NCBI RefSeq assembly: GCF_001547525.1 | Contig: NZ_CM003768.1 | Coordinates: forward strand, 2,976,001 to 3,040,000 | Direction: 5' to 3' | Source: Burkholderia anthina | Lineage (GTDB): Bacteria > Pseudomonadota > Gammaproteobacteria > Burkholderiales > Burkholderiaceae | DNA: 64,000 nucleotides | Shown here: positions 16,470 through 26,410 of the stretch, one piece after another | Numbering within the stretch: position 1 is the first letter of the stretch | How the letters are laid out: the number at the start of each line of letters is the position of its first letter | Position numbers and translations under genes: made by a program | The notes under the pieces: generated by a model | The model's input: only the letters and a program-made list of their open reading frames with translations | What the model was told of the DNA's origin: nothing | Databases searched by the model: none

Positions 16470-19400
16470 ATGAACGCACCACAAGTTTTCGATCCGCATG
16501 GCGCGGCCGCCGCCGTCGCCGCCGACCCCGCGCCCCGCTTGCGCGAGATCCCCTACAACTACACGTCCTTCTCGGATCGCGAGATCGTGATCCGCCTGCT
16601 CGGCGAAGAGGCGTGGTCGGTGCTCGACGAACTGCGTGCGGAACGCCGCACGGGCCGTTCCGCACGGATGCTGTACGAAGTGCTCGGCGACATCTGGGTC
16701 GTGCGTCGCAACCCGTACTTGCAGGACGACCTGCTCGACAACCCGAAGCGCCGCGCGCTGCTGATCGAGGCGCTGAACCACCGCCTGACCGAAATCGGCA
16801 AGCGCCGTAGCGCCGACCTCACCGAGCACCGCGACGCCGCCGGCCGCGAACGCGCATCGCGCGTCGAGATGCTGGAAGCGGCGGCGCAGCGCGCGGTCGA
16901 CGAGTTCGCCGACGAATTCGACAAGATGGCCGAGCTGCGCCGCCGCGCGACCAAGGCGCTCGGCCGCTGCACGCAGAAGGACAACATCCGCTTCGACGGG
17001 CTGTCGCGCGTGTCGCACGTGACCGACGCGACCGACTGGCGCGTCGAATACCCGTTCGTCGTGCTGACGCCCGACACCGAAGCCGAGATCGCCGCGCTGA
17101 TCAAGGCGTGCTTCGAGCTCGGCCTGACCGTGATCCCGCGCGGCGGCGGCACCGGCTACACGGGCGGCGCGGTGCCGCTCACGCCGTTCTCCGCGGTGAT
17201 CAACACCGAGAAGCTCGAGCAGCTCGGCGCGGTCGAGCTCACCGAGCTGCCGGGCGTCGCGCACAAGGTGCCGACGATCTTTTCCGGCGCGGGCGTCGTC
17301 ACGCGCCGCGTGACCGAAGCGGCGGAAGCGGCCGGCTACGTGTTCGCGGTCGATCCGACCTCGCTCGACGCCTCGTGCATCGGCGGCAACGTCGCGATGA
17401 ACGCGGGCGGCAAGAAGGCCGTGCTGTGGGGCACCGCGCTCGACAACCTGGCGTGGTGGCGGATGGTCGACCCGGACGGCAACTGGCTCGAAGTCACGCG
17501 CCACGAGCACAATCAGGGCAAGATCCACGACATCGCGGTCGCGCGCTTCGAGCTGAAGTGGTTCGACGGCGCGTACGCGCCGGGCGAGAAGCTGCTGAAG
17601 ACCGAGATGCTCGAGATCGAAGGCCGGCGCTTTCGCAAGGAAGGGCTCGGCAAGGACGTCACCGACAAGTTCCTCGCCGGCCTGCCGGGCGTGCAGAAGG
17701 AAGGCTGCGACGGGCTGATCACGTCCGCGCGCTGGGTGCTGCACAAGATGCCCGCGCACACGCGCACCGTCTGCCTCGAATTCTTCGGCCAGGCGCGCGA
17801 GGCGATCCCGAGCATCGTCGAGATCAAGGACTACCTGTTCGAGACGTCGAAGCAGGGCGGCGCGATTCTCGCGGGCCTCGAGCACCTCGACGAGCGCTAC
17901 CTGCGCGCGGTCGGCTACGCGACCAAGAGCAAGCGCAATGCGTTCCCGAAGATGGTGCTGATCGGCGACATCGTCGGCGACGACGCCGACGCGGTCGCGC
18001 ACGCGACGTCCGAAGTGATCCGGATGGCGAACGGCAAGAGCGGCGAAGGCTTCGTCGCGGTCAGCGCGGAGGCGCGCAAGCGCTTCTGGCTCGACCGCAG
18101 CCGCACGGCGGCGATCGCGAAGCACACGAACGCGTTCAAGATCAACGAGGACGTCGTGATCCCGCTGAACCGGATGGGCGAGTACACCGACGGCATCGAG
18201 CGGATCAACATCGAGCTGTCGCTGAAGAACAAGCTGCAGCTGGTCGACGCGCTCGAGGCGTTCTTCCGTGGCGGCAACCTGCCGCTCGGCAAGACCGACG
18301 ACGCGAACGAGATCCCGAGCGCGGAACTGCTGGAAGACCGCGTGCAGCAGGCGCTGGAGCTGCTCAAGCGCGTGCGCGCACGCTGGGAATTCGTGCGCGA
18401 CCGGCTCGACCAGCCGCTGCGCGAGGCGCAGCACTACCTGGTGCAGCTCGGCTACGAGGCGCTCGCGGAGAAGTTCGCCGATCGCGCGGACGAGCAGCCG
18501 GGCGCGACCGTGTTCCACGTCACGCAGGACCGCACGGTGCGCATCTCGTGGAAGCAGGAGATCCGCGCGGAACTGCGCGCGATCTTCAACGGCGGCGCGT
18601 TCAAGCCGATCCTCGACGAAGCGCAGGCGATCCACAAGCGCGTGCTGCGCGCGCGCGTGTTCGTCGCGCTGCACATGCACGCGGGCGACGGCAACGTGCA
18701 CACGAACATCCCGGTCAACTCCGACAACTACGAGATGCTGCAGGACGCGCACGCGGCCGTCGCACGCATCATGACGCTCGCGCGCTCGCTCGACGGCGTG
18801 ATTTCCGGCGAGCACGGGATCGGCATCACGAAGCTCGAGTTCCTGACCGAGGACGAGATCGCCGAATTCCGCGCGTACAAGCAGCGCGTGGACCCGAACG
18901 GCCGCTTCAACAAGGGCAAGCTGCTCGAGGGCGCCGATCTGCGCAATGCGTACACGCCGAGCTTCGGGCTGATGGGCTACGAGTCGCTGATCATGCAGCA
19001 GTCCGACATCGGCGCGATCGCCGATTCGGTGAAGGACTGCCTGCGCTGCGGCAAGTGCAAGCCGGTGTGCGCGACGCACGTGCCGCGCGCGAACCTGCTG
19101 TACAGCCCGCGCAACAAGATCCTCGCGACGTCGCTGCTGGTCGAGGCGTTCCTGTACGAGGAGCAGACGCGCCGCGGCGTGTCGATCAAGCACTGGGACG
19201 AGTTCAACGACGTGGCCGACCACTGCACGGTGTGCCACAAGTGCGCGACGCCGTGCCCGGTGAAGATCGACTTCGGCGACGTGACGATGAACATGCGCAA
19301 CCTGTTGCGCAAGATGGGCAAGAAGAAGTTCAACGCGGGCAACGCGGCGGGCATGTTCTTCCTGAACGCGACCAATCCGCAGACGATCAACGTCGCGCGC

Positions 19401-20489
19401 GGCGTGATGATGGGGGTGGGCTACAAGGTGCAGCGCTTCGCGAACGACATGCTGAAGAAGGTCGTGACGAAGCAGACGCAGCACCCGCCGGCGACGACGG
19501 GCAAGCCGCCGGCGGTCGAGCAGGTGATCCACTTCGTGAACAAGAAGATGCCGGGCAACCTGCCGAAGAAGACGGCGCGCGCGTTGCTGGACATCGAGGA
19601 CAACAAGATCGTGCCGATCATCCGCAACCCGAAATCGACGACTGTCGATTCGGAGGCGGTGTTCTACTTCCCGGGCTGCGGCTCCGAGCGGCTGTTCTCG
19701 CAGGTGGGGCTGGCGACGCAGGCGATGCTGTGGGAGGCGGGCGTGCAGACGGTGCTGCCGCCGGGCTACCTGTGCTGCGGCTATCCGCAGCGCGGCTCGG
19801 GCCAGTACGACAAGGCCGAGAAGATCGTGACGGACAACCGCGTGCTGTTCCACCGGGTGGCGAACACGCTGAATTACCTGGACATCAAGACGGTGGTGGT
19901 GTCGTGCGGCACGTGCTACGACCAGCTCGCGGGCTACGAATTCGACAAGATCTTCCCGGGCTGCCGGATCATCGACATCCACGAGTTCCTGCTGGAGAAG
20001 GGGATGAAGCTCGACGGCGTGACGGGCACGCGCTACATGTACCACGACCCGTGCCACACGCCGATCAAGACGATGGACCCGGTGAAGCTGGTCAACGAGC
20101 TGATGGGTTCGGAGAAGGACGGCTACAAGATCGAGAAGAACGATCGCTGCTGCGGCGAATCGGGCACGCTGGCGGTCACGCGGCCGGACATCTCGACGCA
20201 GGTGCGCTTCCGCAAGGAAGAGGAGATCCGCAAGGGCGCGGCGAAGCTGCGCGCGATTCCGGTGGTGGCGGGCGACGCGGCGGCGCCGGCTGCCGCGGCC
20301 GGCCCGGACGTGAAGATCCTGACGAGCTGCCCGTCGTGTCTGCAGGGGCTGTCGCGCTACGGCGAGGACGCGAACCTCGAAGCGGACTACATCGTGGTCG
20401 AGATCGCGCGCCAGGTGCTCGGCGAGAACTGGATGGCCGATTATGTCGCACGGGCCAACCATGGCGGGATCGAGCGCGTGCTGGTCTAA
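16470..20489 (+). CDS. Giant FAD-binding and iron-sulfur oxidoreductase (DUF3683, GlcD-like, CCG domains)
   Basis: The 1339-residue protein combines parts that are separate in most bacteria. Residues about 1-140 are an N-terminal DUF3683-type region. About 190-830 is an FAD-linked D-2-hydroxyacid dehydrogenase of the GlcD/D-lactate type, with the FAD motif [11 protein letters not shown] near 223 and [11 protein letters not shown] plus GEHGIG toward its end. Then come two 4Fe-4S clusters, [11 protein letters not shown] near 857 and [13 protein letters not shown] near 919. Two CCG domains follow (FPGCGSER...CCGYP near 1068-1110; HDPCHTP...CCGESG near 1193-1230) plus a terminal SCPSC. It is probably a membrane-peripheral dehydrogenase passing electrons from a 2-hydroxyacid to quinones. 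The substrate is not determinable. It heads a run that includes ubiquinone genes. Confidence 0.88.
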   Translation: MNAPQVFDPHGAAAAVAADPAPRLREIPYNYTSFSDREIVIRLLGEEAWSVLDELRAERRTGRSARMLYEVLGDIWVVRRNPYLQDDLLDNPKRRALLIEALNHRLTEIGKRRSADLTEHRDAAGRERASRVEMLEAAAQRAVDEFADEFDKMAELRRRATKALGRCTQKDNIRFDGLSRVSHVTDATDWRVEYPFVVLTPDTEAEIAALIKACFELGLTVIPRGGGTGYTGGAVPLTPFSAVINTEKLEQLGAVELTELPGVAHKVPTIFSGAGVVTRRVTEAAEAAGYVFAVDPTSLDASCIGGNVAMNAGGKKAVLWGTALDNLAWWRMVDPDGNWLEVTRHEHNQGKIHDIAVARFELKWFDGAYAPGEKLLKTEMLEIEGRRFRKEGLGKDVTDKFLAGLPGVQKEGCDGLITSARWVLHKMPAHTRTVCLEFFGQAREAIPSIVEIKDYLFETSKQGGAILAGLEHLDERYLRAVGYATKSKRNAFPKMVLIGDIVGDDADAVAHATSEVIRMANGKSGEGFVAVSAEARKRFWLDRSRTAAIAKHTNAFKINEDVVIPLNRMGEYTDGIERINIELSLKNKLQLVDALEAFFRGGNLPLGKTDDANEIPSAELLEDRVQQALELLKRVRARWEFVRDRLDQPLREAQHYLVQLGYEALAEKFADRADEQPGATVFHVTQDRTVRISWKQEIRAELRAIFNGGAFKPILDEAQAIHKRVLRARVFVALHMHAGDGNVHTNIPVNSDNYEMLQDAHAAVARIMTLARSLDGVISGEHGIGITKLEFLTEDEIAEFRAYKQRVDPNGRFNKGKLLEGADLRNAYTPSFGLMGYESLIMQQSDIGAIADSVKDCLRCGKCKPVCATHVPRANLLYSPRNKILATSLLVEAFLYEEQTRRGVSIKHWDEFNDVADHCTVCHKCATPCPVKIDFGDVTMNMRNLLRKMGKKKFNAGNAAGMFFLNATNPQTINVARGVMMGVGYKVQRFANDMLKKVVTKQTQHPPATTGKPPAVEQVIHFVNKKMPGNLPKKTARALLDIEDNKIVPIIRNPKSTTVDSEAVFYFPGCGSERLFSQVGLATQAMLWEAGVQTVLPPGYLCCGYPQRGSGQYDKAEKIVTDNRVLFHRVANTLNYLDIKTVVVSCGTCYDQLAGYEFDKIFPGCRIIDIHEFLLEKGMKLDGVTGTRYMYHDPCHTPIKTMDPVKLVNELMGSEKDGYKIEKNDRCCGESGTLAVTRPDISTQVRFRKEEEIRKGAAKLRAIPVVAGDAAAPAAAAGPDVKILTSCPSCLQGLSRYGEDANLEADYIVVEIARQVLGENWMADYVARANHGGIERVLV

Positions 20490-20530
20490 TGCGGGCATGA
20501 CGACCGCCCGGCCGGGCGACGGATGAGAGC

Positions 20531-20558
20531 GGGCGCCGGCGCTGATGCGCCGGCGCCC
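20531..20558. repeat. Perfect 12-bp inverted repeat between DUF3683 gene and HIT gene
   Basis: GGGCGCCGGCGC, loop TGAT, then the exact complement. It has no T run, so it may act as an mRNA-stabilising or Rho-modulated hairpin rather than an intrinsic terminator. It sits 41 bases after the oxidoreductase stop and 18 bases before the HIT start codon. Confidence 0.6.
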
Positions 20559-20576
20559 GTCCACATGGGAGCGACG

Positions 20577-21020
20577 ATGGAATGCGTGTTTTGCCGTGAA
20601 GACGGCGGCGAGGTGCTCTGGCAGGACGATGCGCTGCGCGTCGTGCTCGCGACGGGCGAGCACGACTACCCGGGCTTCTGCCGGGTGATCTGGGGCGCGC
20701 ACGTCGCCGAGTTCTCCGATCTCGGCGAGTCGGAGCGGGCACACTTGATGCGCGTGGTCTACGCGGTCGAGCGGGCCGTGCGCCGCGTGATGCAGCCGAA
20801 CAAGGTGAATCTCGCGAGCCTCGGCAACATGGTGCCGCACGTGCACTGGCACGTGATTCCGCGTTTTTCCAACGATGCCCATTTTCCGCAGCCCGTATGG
20901 GCGCCGCGCCAGCGCAGCGTGTCCGAGGCGCTGCTGCGCTCGCGCGCGGCGCAGGCCTCGCTGCTGCACAATGCGGTGCGCGAGGAAATTCAACGCATGA
21001 TCGATTCGAGGCAGCCATGA
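20577..21020 (+). CDS. HIT family protein (histidine triad)
   Basis: A 147-residue HIT protein. The N terminus has a CVFC pair (MECVFCREDGG), common in zinc-binding HIT branches. The catalytic triad HVHWHVIPR lies near residues 86-94 in MVPHVHWHVIPRF. Such proteins hydrolyse nucleoside phosphoramidates or dinucleotides. The ATG at 20577 has GGGAG nine bases upstream, while a longer in-frame start would read through the hairpin at 20531-20558. Its stop overlaps the DUF971 start (ATGA), so the two are coupled. Confidence 0.9.
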   Translation: MECVFCREDGGEVLWQDDALRVVLATGEHDYPGFCRVIWGAHVAEFSDLGESERAHLMRVVYAVERAVRRVMQPNKVNLASLGNMVPHVHWHVIPRFSNDAHFPQPVWAPRQRSVSEALLRSRAAQASLLHNAVREEIQRMIDSRQP

Positions 21021-21430
21021 GCGGTTTGACTTCCACGACGCCGATTCCGTCCGGCGTCGTCGTGCACGCGGTGTCGCGCGTGCTCGAATTGCAGTATCCG
21101 AACGGCGAGAGTTACCGGATTCCGTTCGAGCTGATGCGCGTGTATTCGCCGTCGGCCGAGGTGCGCGGCCACGGGCCCGGCCAGGAGACGTTGCAGACCG
21201 GCAAGCGCGAAGTGACGATCACCGCGCTCGAGGGCGTCGGCAACTACGCGCTGCAGCCGACGTTCTCCGACGGCCATTCGACCGGCATCTACTCGTGGGA
21301 TCTGCTGTACGAACTGGCGACGCAGCAGGACGCGCTGTGGCGCGACTATTTCGACAAACTGAAGGCGGCGGGCGTCGAGCGCGACGCCCCGATGCAGGCG
21401 GCCGGCGCGCCGCACGGCCACTGCCACTGA
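21017..21430 (+). CDS. DUF971 domain protein (gamma-butyrobetaine hydroxylase N-terminal-like)
   Basis: A 137-residue single-domain protein. It has the DUF971 core: a beta-rich [31 protein letters not shown], then [36 protein letters not shown], where the YSWDLL-type end is the hallmark. A C-terminal tail carries several histidines and one cysteine (HGHCH), a possible metal site. Free-standing DUF971 proteins are linked with iron-sulfur cluster functions in some genomes; their biochemical role remains unclear. Overlap with the HIT stop codon fixes the start. A 9-bp hairpin follows before ubiE. Confidence 0.88.
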   Translation: MSGLTSTTPIPSGVVVHAVSRVLELQYPNGESYRIPFELMRVYSPSAEVRGHGPGQETLQTGKREVTITALEGVGNYALQPTFSDGHSTGIYSWDLLYELATQQDALWRDYFDKLKAAGVERDAPMQAAGAPHGHCH

Positions 21431-21434
21431 AATC

Positions 21435-21457
21435 GACGGCGCCCGCTCGGCGCCGTC
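21435..21457. repeat. 9-bp hairpin between DUF971 and ubiE
   Basis: GACGGCGCC, loop CGCTC, complement GGCGCCGTC, then TTG. It is a weak terminator or processing hairpin just 25 bases before ubiE. Confidence 0.45.
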
Positions 21458-21482
21458 TTGCCATTTACTGAGGATCAACGCG

Positions 21483-22214
21483 ATGAGCAAAACCCACTTC
21501 GGCTTCGAAAGCGTCGAGGAAAACGAAAAAGCGAAGAAAGTGGCGGGCGTGTTTCATTCGGTCGCGAGCAACTACGATCTGATGAACGACCTGATGTCGG
21601 CGGGCATGCACCGCGCGTGGAAGGCGTTCACGATCGCGCAGGCGAACGTGCGCCCCGGCTTCAAGGTGCTCGACATCGCGGCCGGCACCGGCGACCTGAC
21701 CAAGTCGTTCGCGAAGGCGGCCGGGCCGACGGGCGAGGTCTGGCATACCGACATCAACGAATCGATGCTGCGCGTCGGCCGCGACCGGCTGCTCGACAAG
21801 GGCATCGTGACGCCGTCGCTGTTGTGCGACGCCGAGAAAATTCCCTTTCCGGACAACTACTTCGATGTGGTGACGGTCGCGTTCGGGCTGCGCAACATGA
21901 CGCACAAGGACGCCGCGCTCGCCGAGATGCGCCGCGTGACGAAGCCCGGCGGCCGCGTGATGGTGCTGGAATTCTCGAAAGTCTGGGATCCCCTGAAAAA
22001 AGCGTACGATCTGTATTCTTTCAAAGTATTACCGTGGCTTGGCGACAAGTTCGCGAAAGATGCCGAAAGTTATCGGTATCTTGCTGAATCTATCCGGATG
22101 CACCCCGATCAGGACACGCTGAAGACGATGATGGAACAAGCGGGCCTCGATGCCGTCAAATATTACAATTTGTCAGGTGGCGTGGTAGCTTTACACATGG
22201 GAGCCAAGTACTAA
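21483..22214 (+). CDS. ubiE: Bifunctional demethylmenaquinone / 2-polyprenyl-1,4-benzoquinol C-methyltransferase
   Basis: The 243-residue SAM-dependent methyltransferase has SAM motif [13 protein letters not shown] (near residue 62), the UbiE signatures [17 protein letters not shown] and [21 protein letters not shown] segments, and [16 protein letters not shown]. It methylates the quinol ring at C-2 in ubiquinone synthesis. In this genus it should act on ubiquinone only; no menaquinone genes are present in the window. Length matches the family (about 250). The start is preceded by GAGGATCAACGCG. Together with ubiJ and ubiB downstream it forms a quinone gene group. Confidence 0.96.
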   Translation: MSKTHFGFESVEENEKAKKVAGVFHSVASNYDLMNDLMSAGMHRAWKAFTIAQANVRPGFKVLDIAAGTGDLTKSFAKAAGPTGEVWHTDINESMLRVGRDRLLDKGIVTPSLLCDAEKIPFPDNYFDVVTVAFGLRNMTHKDAALAEMRRVTKPGGRVMVLEFSKVWDPLKKAYDLYSFKVLPWLGDKFAKDAESYRYLAESIRMHPDQDTLKTMMEQAGLDAVKYYNLSGGVVALHMGAKY

Positions 22215-22255
22215 GGGGCTCTTTCCATACATTTGTCTTACATCTGGAGAAACTG

Positions 22256-23290
22256 ATGTTCGAATCGCGTTCGTTGTTCAACCGTGGCAAGCCGTCGAAG
22301 CCGTGGGCTCGACGGGTCGGCACCCTGCTGATGGTCGGCCTGCTCACGGCCGGCACGTTCGCATCGCTCGACGCTGAGGCCAAGCGCATGGGCGGCGGGC
22401 GCAGCATCGGCCGCCAGAGTTCCACCGTCACGCAGCGTCAGGCCACGCCGCCCGCGCAGCAGCCGATGCAGCAAGCGGCGCCGTCGCAGGCGCAGCGTAC
22501 GAACCCGGCCGCGCCCACGCCGGCCGCGCAACCCAACCGCTCGCGCTGGCTCGGGCCGATCGCCGGCCTCGCGGCCGGTCTCGGCATCGCGGCGCTGCTG
22601 TCGCACTTCGGCCTCGGCGGCGCGTTCGCGAGCATGATGGCGAACGTCATCGTGATCGCGTTGCTCGCGATGGTTGGCATCTGGCTGATCCGCAAGTTCA
22701 TGAACCGCCGTCGCCCGCAGGAGCCGGCGTATTCGGTCGGCGGCGCGTCGTCGTCGTCGGGCGGCTACGCGCAAAGCCCGTCGTTCCAGCAGGGCAACAC
22801 CGGCAGCAACTATGCAGGTAGCGGCAGCAGCTATGCGAACGAAGCGCAGGGCGTGTTCGGCGGCGGTGCGGCGGCGGCCGGTGCGGCAGGCGCGATGGCG
22901 GCTGCGCCGCTGCAGGTGCCGGCCGGCTTCGATACCGAAGCGTTCCTGCGCAGCGCGAAGGTGTACTTCGTGCGCCTGCAGGCTGCGTGGGACCAGGGCA
23001 ACCTGGCCGACATCCGCGAGTTCACGACGCCCGAAATGTTCGCCGAGATCAAGATCGACCTCGATTCGCGCGGCACCGACGCGAACCAGACCGACGTCGT
23101 GCAGCTCGACGCGGAACTGGTCGCGATCGAGGATCGCGGCATCGAGCAGTCGGCGAGCGTACGCTTCCACGGTCTGATCCGCGAATCGGCGAATACGTCG
23201 GCCGCGCCGTTCGACGAGGTGTGGAACCTGTCGAAGTCGGGCAGTCAGGGCTGGCTGCTCGCGGGTATCCAGCAGATCAACACGCACTGA
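22256..23290 (+). CDS. Tim44-like domain membrane protein
   Basis: A 344-residue protein. A hydrophobic segment near residues 20-42 may be a signal anchor or cleaved signal. It is followed by a Gln/Pro/Ala-rich linker, two hydrophobic segments (about 96-120 and 124-145) and a Gly/Ser-rich linker. The C-terminal Tim44-like domain (about 225-344, FLRSAKVYFVRLQAAWDQGNLADIREFTTPEMF...) has the NTF2-like fold. Bacterial members are called Tim44-like or TimA-type proteins; the role is uncertain, possibly membrane protein assembly. It lies 41 bases after ubiE and is followed by an intrinsic terminator, so it likely ends the ubiE transcript. Confidence 0.85.
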   Translation: MFESRSLFNRGKPSKPWARRVGTLLMVGLLTAGTFASLDAEAKRMGGGRSIGRQSSTVTQRQATPPAQQPMQQAAPSQAQRTNPAAPTPAAQPNRSRWLGPIAGLAAGLGIAALLSHFGLGGAFASMMANVIVIALLAMVGIWLIRKFMNRRRPQEPAYSVGGASSSSGGYAQSPSFQQGNTGSNYAGSGSSYANEAQGVFGGGAAAAGAAGAMAAAPLQVPAGFDTEAFLRSAKVYFVRLQAAWDQGNLADIREFTTPEMFAEIKIDLDSRGTDANQTDVVQLDAELVAIEDRGIEQSASVRFHGLIRESANTSAAPFDEVWNLSKSGSQGWLLAGIQQINTH

Positions 23291-23406
23291 GCGTGACCGG
23301 CGGCCCGCGCCGCCGGGCATCCGCGCGACGGCCGCCGCACTGCGACCGCTTGCCGCCCGGGTGTACGGTCGGGCACGGTCTGCCGCCGATCCGACGTTAC
23401 AATAGA

Positions 23407-23441
23407 AACCCGCGTGGGCGCCCGGCCTGCGCGGGTTTTTT
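23407..23441 (+). terminator. Intrinsic terminator upstream of ubiJ
   Basis: AACCCGCG (23407-23414), a 15-base loop and CGCGGGTT (23430-23437), running into six T. It ends the ubiE-Tim44 transcript but lies only 13 bases before the ubiJ ATG, within any read-through leader of ubiJ. Confidence 0.8.
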
Positions 23442-23454
23442 CTTTCCCAGCCCG

Positions 23455-24081
23455 ATGACCTTTGCCGCCAAGCCTTTTGCTGCTGCCGTCAATCACCTGC
23501 TCGCGCGCGAATCGTGGGCGCGTGACCGCCTGATTCCCTATGCGGGCAAGACTGCCCGGATCGACGTGCCTCCCGTCACGCTCACGCTGCTCGTGCAGCC
23601 CGACGGTTATCTGTCGGCCGTCGACGCGCACGATGCGCAACAGGTCGACGTGTCGATCGCACTCGCCGGCGACACGGTCGCCGCGTTCCTGCAGGGCGGC
23701 CAGGCGGCCGTGATGAAGCACGTGAAGATCGAGGGCGACGCGGAATTCGCGACGCAGATCGCGAAGCTGGCCGAGCATCTGCGCTGGGAACCTGAGGAAG
23801 ATCTCGCGAAGCTGGTCGGCGACGCGGCCGCGTACCGGATCGCGACGTTCGTGCGCGACGCCGGCGCGCGCGTGCGCCGCACCGGCCGCAACGTGCTCGA
23901 TTCCGTCGCCGAATACTGGCTCGACGAGAACCCGCAAGTCGTCCGGCGCACGTCGCTCGGCGGTTTCGACGCGGAACTGGCGCGCGCGCGCGATGCGCTC
24001 GCGCGGGTCGAAAAGCGGGTCGAGCGACTCGAACAAAAAATCGGCGCGCGCACGGGTTCCGGCCCGCGCGGCGCGCACTGA
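23455..24081 (+). CDS. ubiJ: Ubiquinone biosynthesis accessory factor UbiJ (SCP2 domain)
   Basis: A 208-residue protein with an SCP2 sterol-carrier-like domain in the first 130 residues (LLVQPDGYLSAVDAHDA, GGQAAVMKHVKIEGDAEFATQIAKLAEHLRWEPEEDLAKLVGD) and a C-terminal coiled coil (LARARDALARVEKRVERLEQKI). UbiJ binds hydrophobic quinone intermediates in the soluble Ubi complex with UbiK and acts with UbiB. Position directly before ubiB supports the name. The start codon has no clear ribosome site because the terminator T run ends just upstream; translation may rely on a leaderless or unstructured context. Confidence 0.88.
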   Translation: MTFAAKPFAAAVNHLLARESWARDRLIPYAGKTARIDVPPVTLTLLVQPDGYLSAVDAHDAQQVDVSIALAGDTVAAFLQGGQAAVMKHVKIEGDAEFATQIAKLAEHLRWEPEEDLAKLVGDAAAYRIATFVRDAGARVRRTGRNVLDSVAEYWLDENPQVVRRTSLGGFDAELARARDALARVEKRVERLEQKIGARTGSGPRGAH

Positions 24082-24093
24082 GGGCCGCAGGGC

Positions 24094-25671
24094 ATGCGCA
24101 TTTTCCGTTTCATCAAGATTGTCTACACCGTCATCCGCTTTGGCCTCGACGAAGTGATGCTGTCCCGGATCGACGACCGGCGCGTGAAGCTGCTGCTGCG
24201 GATCACGACGATCGGCCGCCGCTATTCCGATCCGCCGGCCGTACGGCTGCGTCACGCGCTCGAAAGCCTCGGCCCGATCTTCGTGAAGTTCGGCCAGGTG
24301 CTGTCGACGCGCCGCGACCTGCTGTCGGTCGATTTCGCGAACGAACTCGCGAAGCTGCAGGACCAGGTGCCGCCGTTCGATTCGGCCGTCGCGATCGCGA
24401 TCATCGAGAAATCGCTCGGCGCGCCGGTCGACGAACTGTTCGACGAATTCGAGCGCGAGCCGATCGCGAGCGCGTCGATCGCACAGGTGCATTTCGCGAA
24501 GCTGAAGCAGGGCGCGCATGCGGGCAAGGCGGTCGCCGTCAAGGTGCTGCGCCCGAACATGCTGCCGGTGATCGATTCCGACCTCGCGCTGATGCGCGAC
24601 ATCGCGACGTGGACCGAGCGCATGTGGGCCGACGGCCGACGCCTGAAGCCGCGCGAGGTCGTCGCCGAATTCGACAAGTACCTGCACGACGAGCTCGACC
24701 TGATGCGCGAGGCTGCGAACGGCAGCCAGCTGCGCCGCAACTTCGCGGGCCTCGACCTGCTGCTCGTGCCGGAGATGTTCTGGGATTTCTCGACGTCGCA
24801 GGTGCTCGTGATGGAGCGCATGACCGGCGTGCCGATCAGCCAGGTCGAGACGCTGCGCTCGGCGGGCGTCGACATCAAGAAGCTCGCGCGCGAAGGCGTC
24901 GAGATCTTCTTCACGCAGGTGTTCCGCGACGGCTTCTTCCATGCGGACATGCACCCCGGCAACATCCAGGTGAGCCTCGATCCGAACACGTTCGGCCGCT
25001 ATATCGCGCTCGATTTCGGGATCGTCGGCGCGCTGTCCGATTTCGACAAGAACTACCTCGCGCAGAACTTCCTCGCGTTCTTCAAGCGCGACTACCACCG
25101 CGTCGCGACGCTCCACCTCGAATCGGGCTGGGTGCCGCCCGAGACGCGCGTCGAAGAGCTCGAAAGCGCGATTCGCGCGGTGTGCGAGCCGTATTTCGAC
25201 CGCGCGCTGAAGGACATTTCGCTCGGCCAGGTGCTGATGCGCCTGTTCTCGACGTCGCGCCGCTTCAACGTCGAGATCCAGCCGCAGCTCGTGCTGCTGC
25301 AGAAGACGATGCTGAACGTGGAAGGGCTCGGCCGCTCGCTCGACCCCGAACTCGATCTGTGGAAGACCGCGAAGCCGTATCTCGAGCGCTGGATGACCGA
25401 GCAGATCGGCCTGCGCGGCTGGTACGAGCGGTTCAAGGTCGAGGCGCCGCAGTGGAGCAAGACGCTGCCGCAGCTGCCGCGCCTGATCCACCATGCGATG
25501 GCCGCGCGCCACGACGCGCCGCGCGCCGCGAGCGAGGAGCTGATGCGCCAGATCCTCGTCGAGCAGAAACGGACGAACCGGCTGATGCAGGCGTTGCTGA
25601 TCTTCGGCCTGGCCGTCGGCGTCGGCGCGCTCGTCGCGCGCGTGCTGCTCGCGCTCGCGTACGGCGCCTGA
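24094..25671 (+). CDS. ubiB: Ubiquinone biosynthesis regulatory protein kinase-like UbiB
   Basis: A 525-residue ABC1/ADCK/UbiB-family atypical kinase. Diagnostic motifs are KFGQ in the N-terminal extension ([16 protein letters not shown] near 67), the Ala-rich nucleotide loop [16 protein letters not shown], the invariant lysine in AVKVLRP and the ExD motif segment. Also present are the catalytic-type [10 protein letters not shown] and the metal-binding LDFGI. Two hydrophobic helices at the very C terminus ([28 protein letters not shown]) anchor it to the membrane. UbiB is thought to extract quinone precursors from the membrane using ATPase activity. It follows ubiJ after 12 bases. Confidence 0.96.
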   Translation: MRIFRFIKIVYTVIRFGLDEVMLSRIDDRRVKLLLRITTIGRRYSDPPAVRLRHALESLGPIFVKFGQVLSTRRDLLSVDFANELAKLQDQVPPFDSAVAIAIIEKSLGAPVDELFDEFEREPIASASIAQVHFAKLKQGAHAGKAVAVKVLRPNMLPVIDSDLALMRDIATWTERMWADGRRLKPREVVAEFDKYLHDELDLMREAANGSQLRRNFAGLDLLLVPEMFWDFSTSQVLVMERMTGVPISQVETLRSAGVDIKKLAREGVEIFFTQVFRDGFFHADMHPGNIQVSLDPNTFGRYIALDFGIVGALSDFDKNYLAQNFLAFFKRDYHRVATLHLESGWVPPETRVEELESAIRAVCEPYFDRALKDISLGQVLMRLFSTSRRFNVEIQPQLVLLQKTMLNVEGLGRSLDPELDLWKTAKPYLERWMTEQIGLRGWYERFKVEAPQWSKTLPQLPRLIHHAMAARHDAPRAASEELMRQILVEQKRTNRLMQALLIFGLAVGVGALVARVLLALAYGA

Positions 25672-25688
25672 TCGAAAGGAGCGTGGCG

Positions 25689-26315
25689 ATGTCCGATCCG
25701 AAGCAACCGGCCGCACCGTCGGCCGCCGATTTCGCGACGCGCGACCCGGGCAGCGCGTCGTTCTGGAACGAGCGCTTCGAGCGCGGCGTGACGCCGTGGG
25801 AATTCGGCGGCGTGCCGGACGGCTTTCGCGTGTTCGCGCGGCGGCTCGAGCCGTGCGCGGTGCTGATCCCCGGCTGCGGCAGCGCGCAGGAGGCCGGATG
25901 GCTCGCGCAGGCCGGCTGGCCGGTGCGCGCGATCGATTTCGCCGCGCAGGCGGTCGCTGCCGCGAAGGCGCAGCTCGGCGCGCATGCGGACGTCGTCGAG
26001 CAGGCGGATTTTTTCCAGTACCGGCCGCCGTTCGACGTGCAGTGGGTGTACGAGCGCGCGTTTCTGTGCGCGTTGCCGCCGGCCATGCGCGCCGACTATG
26101 CGGCGCGGATGGCCGAGCTGCTGCCCGCGGGCGGCTTGCTGGCCGGTTATTTCTTCCTGGTGGCGAAGCCGAAGGGGCCGCCGTTCGGCATCGAGCGTGC
26201 GGAGCTCGACGCGCTGCTCGCGCCGCACTTCGAACGGGTGGAGGATTTGCCGGTGACCGATTCGCTGGCCGTGTTCGACGGGCACGAGCGCTGGCTCACG
26301 TGGCGTCGCCGCTGA
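25689..26315 (+). CDS. SAM-dependent methyltransferase, thiopurine methyltransferase (TPMT) family
   Basis: A 208-residue class I methyltransferase. It has the TPMT-type entry FWNERFERGVTPWEFGGVP near residues 24-42, then SAM motif I LIPGCGSAQEAGWLAQAGWPVRAIDFAA, a QADFFQY motif II and the YERAFLCALPP segment typical of this family. Natural substrates of bacterial TPMT homologues include selenium, tellurium and thiol compounds; which one applies here is unknown. The ATG at 25689 has AAAGGAG upstream, and the gene starts 17 bases after ubiB, so it may be part of the same transcript. Confidence 0.85.
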   Translation: MSDPKQPAAPSAADFATRDPGSASFWNERFERGVTPWEFGGVPDGFRVFARRLEPCAVLIPGCGSAQEAGWLAQAGWPVRAIDFAAQAVAAAKAQLGAHADVVEQADFFQYRPPFDVQWVYERAFLCALPPAMRADYAARMAELLPAGGLLAGYFFLVAKPKGPPFGIERAELDALLAPHFERVEDLPVTDSLAVFDGHERWLTWRRR

Positions 26316-26410
26316 TGCGCCGGCGTCTCGGCCGTTGCCGGAGCGCGCCCGGGTTTCGGCTATAATTCAAGGTTTTGCAAGCCGTTTCCAGTTTCCGCGG
26401 GAAAAATATC

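Noticed and set aside
16164..20993. A minus-strand open frame of over 1600 codons
   Set aside because: It is antisense to the giant oxidoreductase, which has clear domains. The translation is Arg/His/Val-rich with no motif, as expected from GC-rich third positions on the opposite strand.
23245..25716. A minus-strand open frame of over 800 codons
   Set aside because: Antisense to ubiJ and ubiB; composition typical of GC-rich shadow frames.
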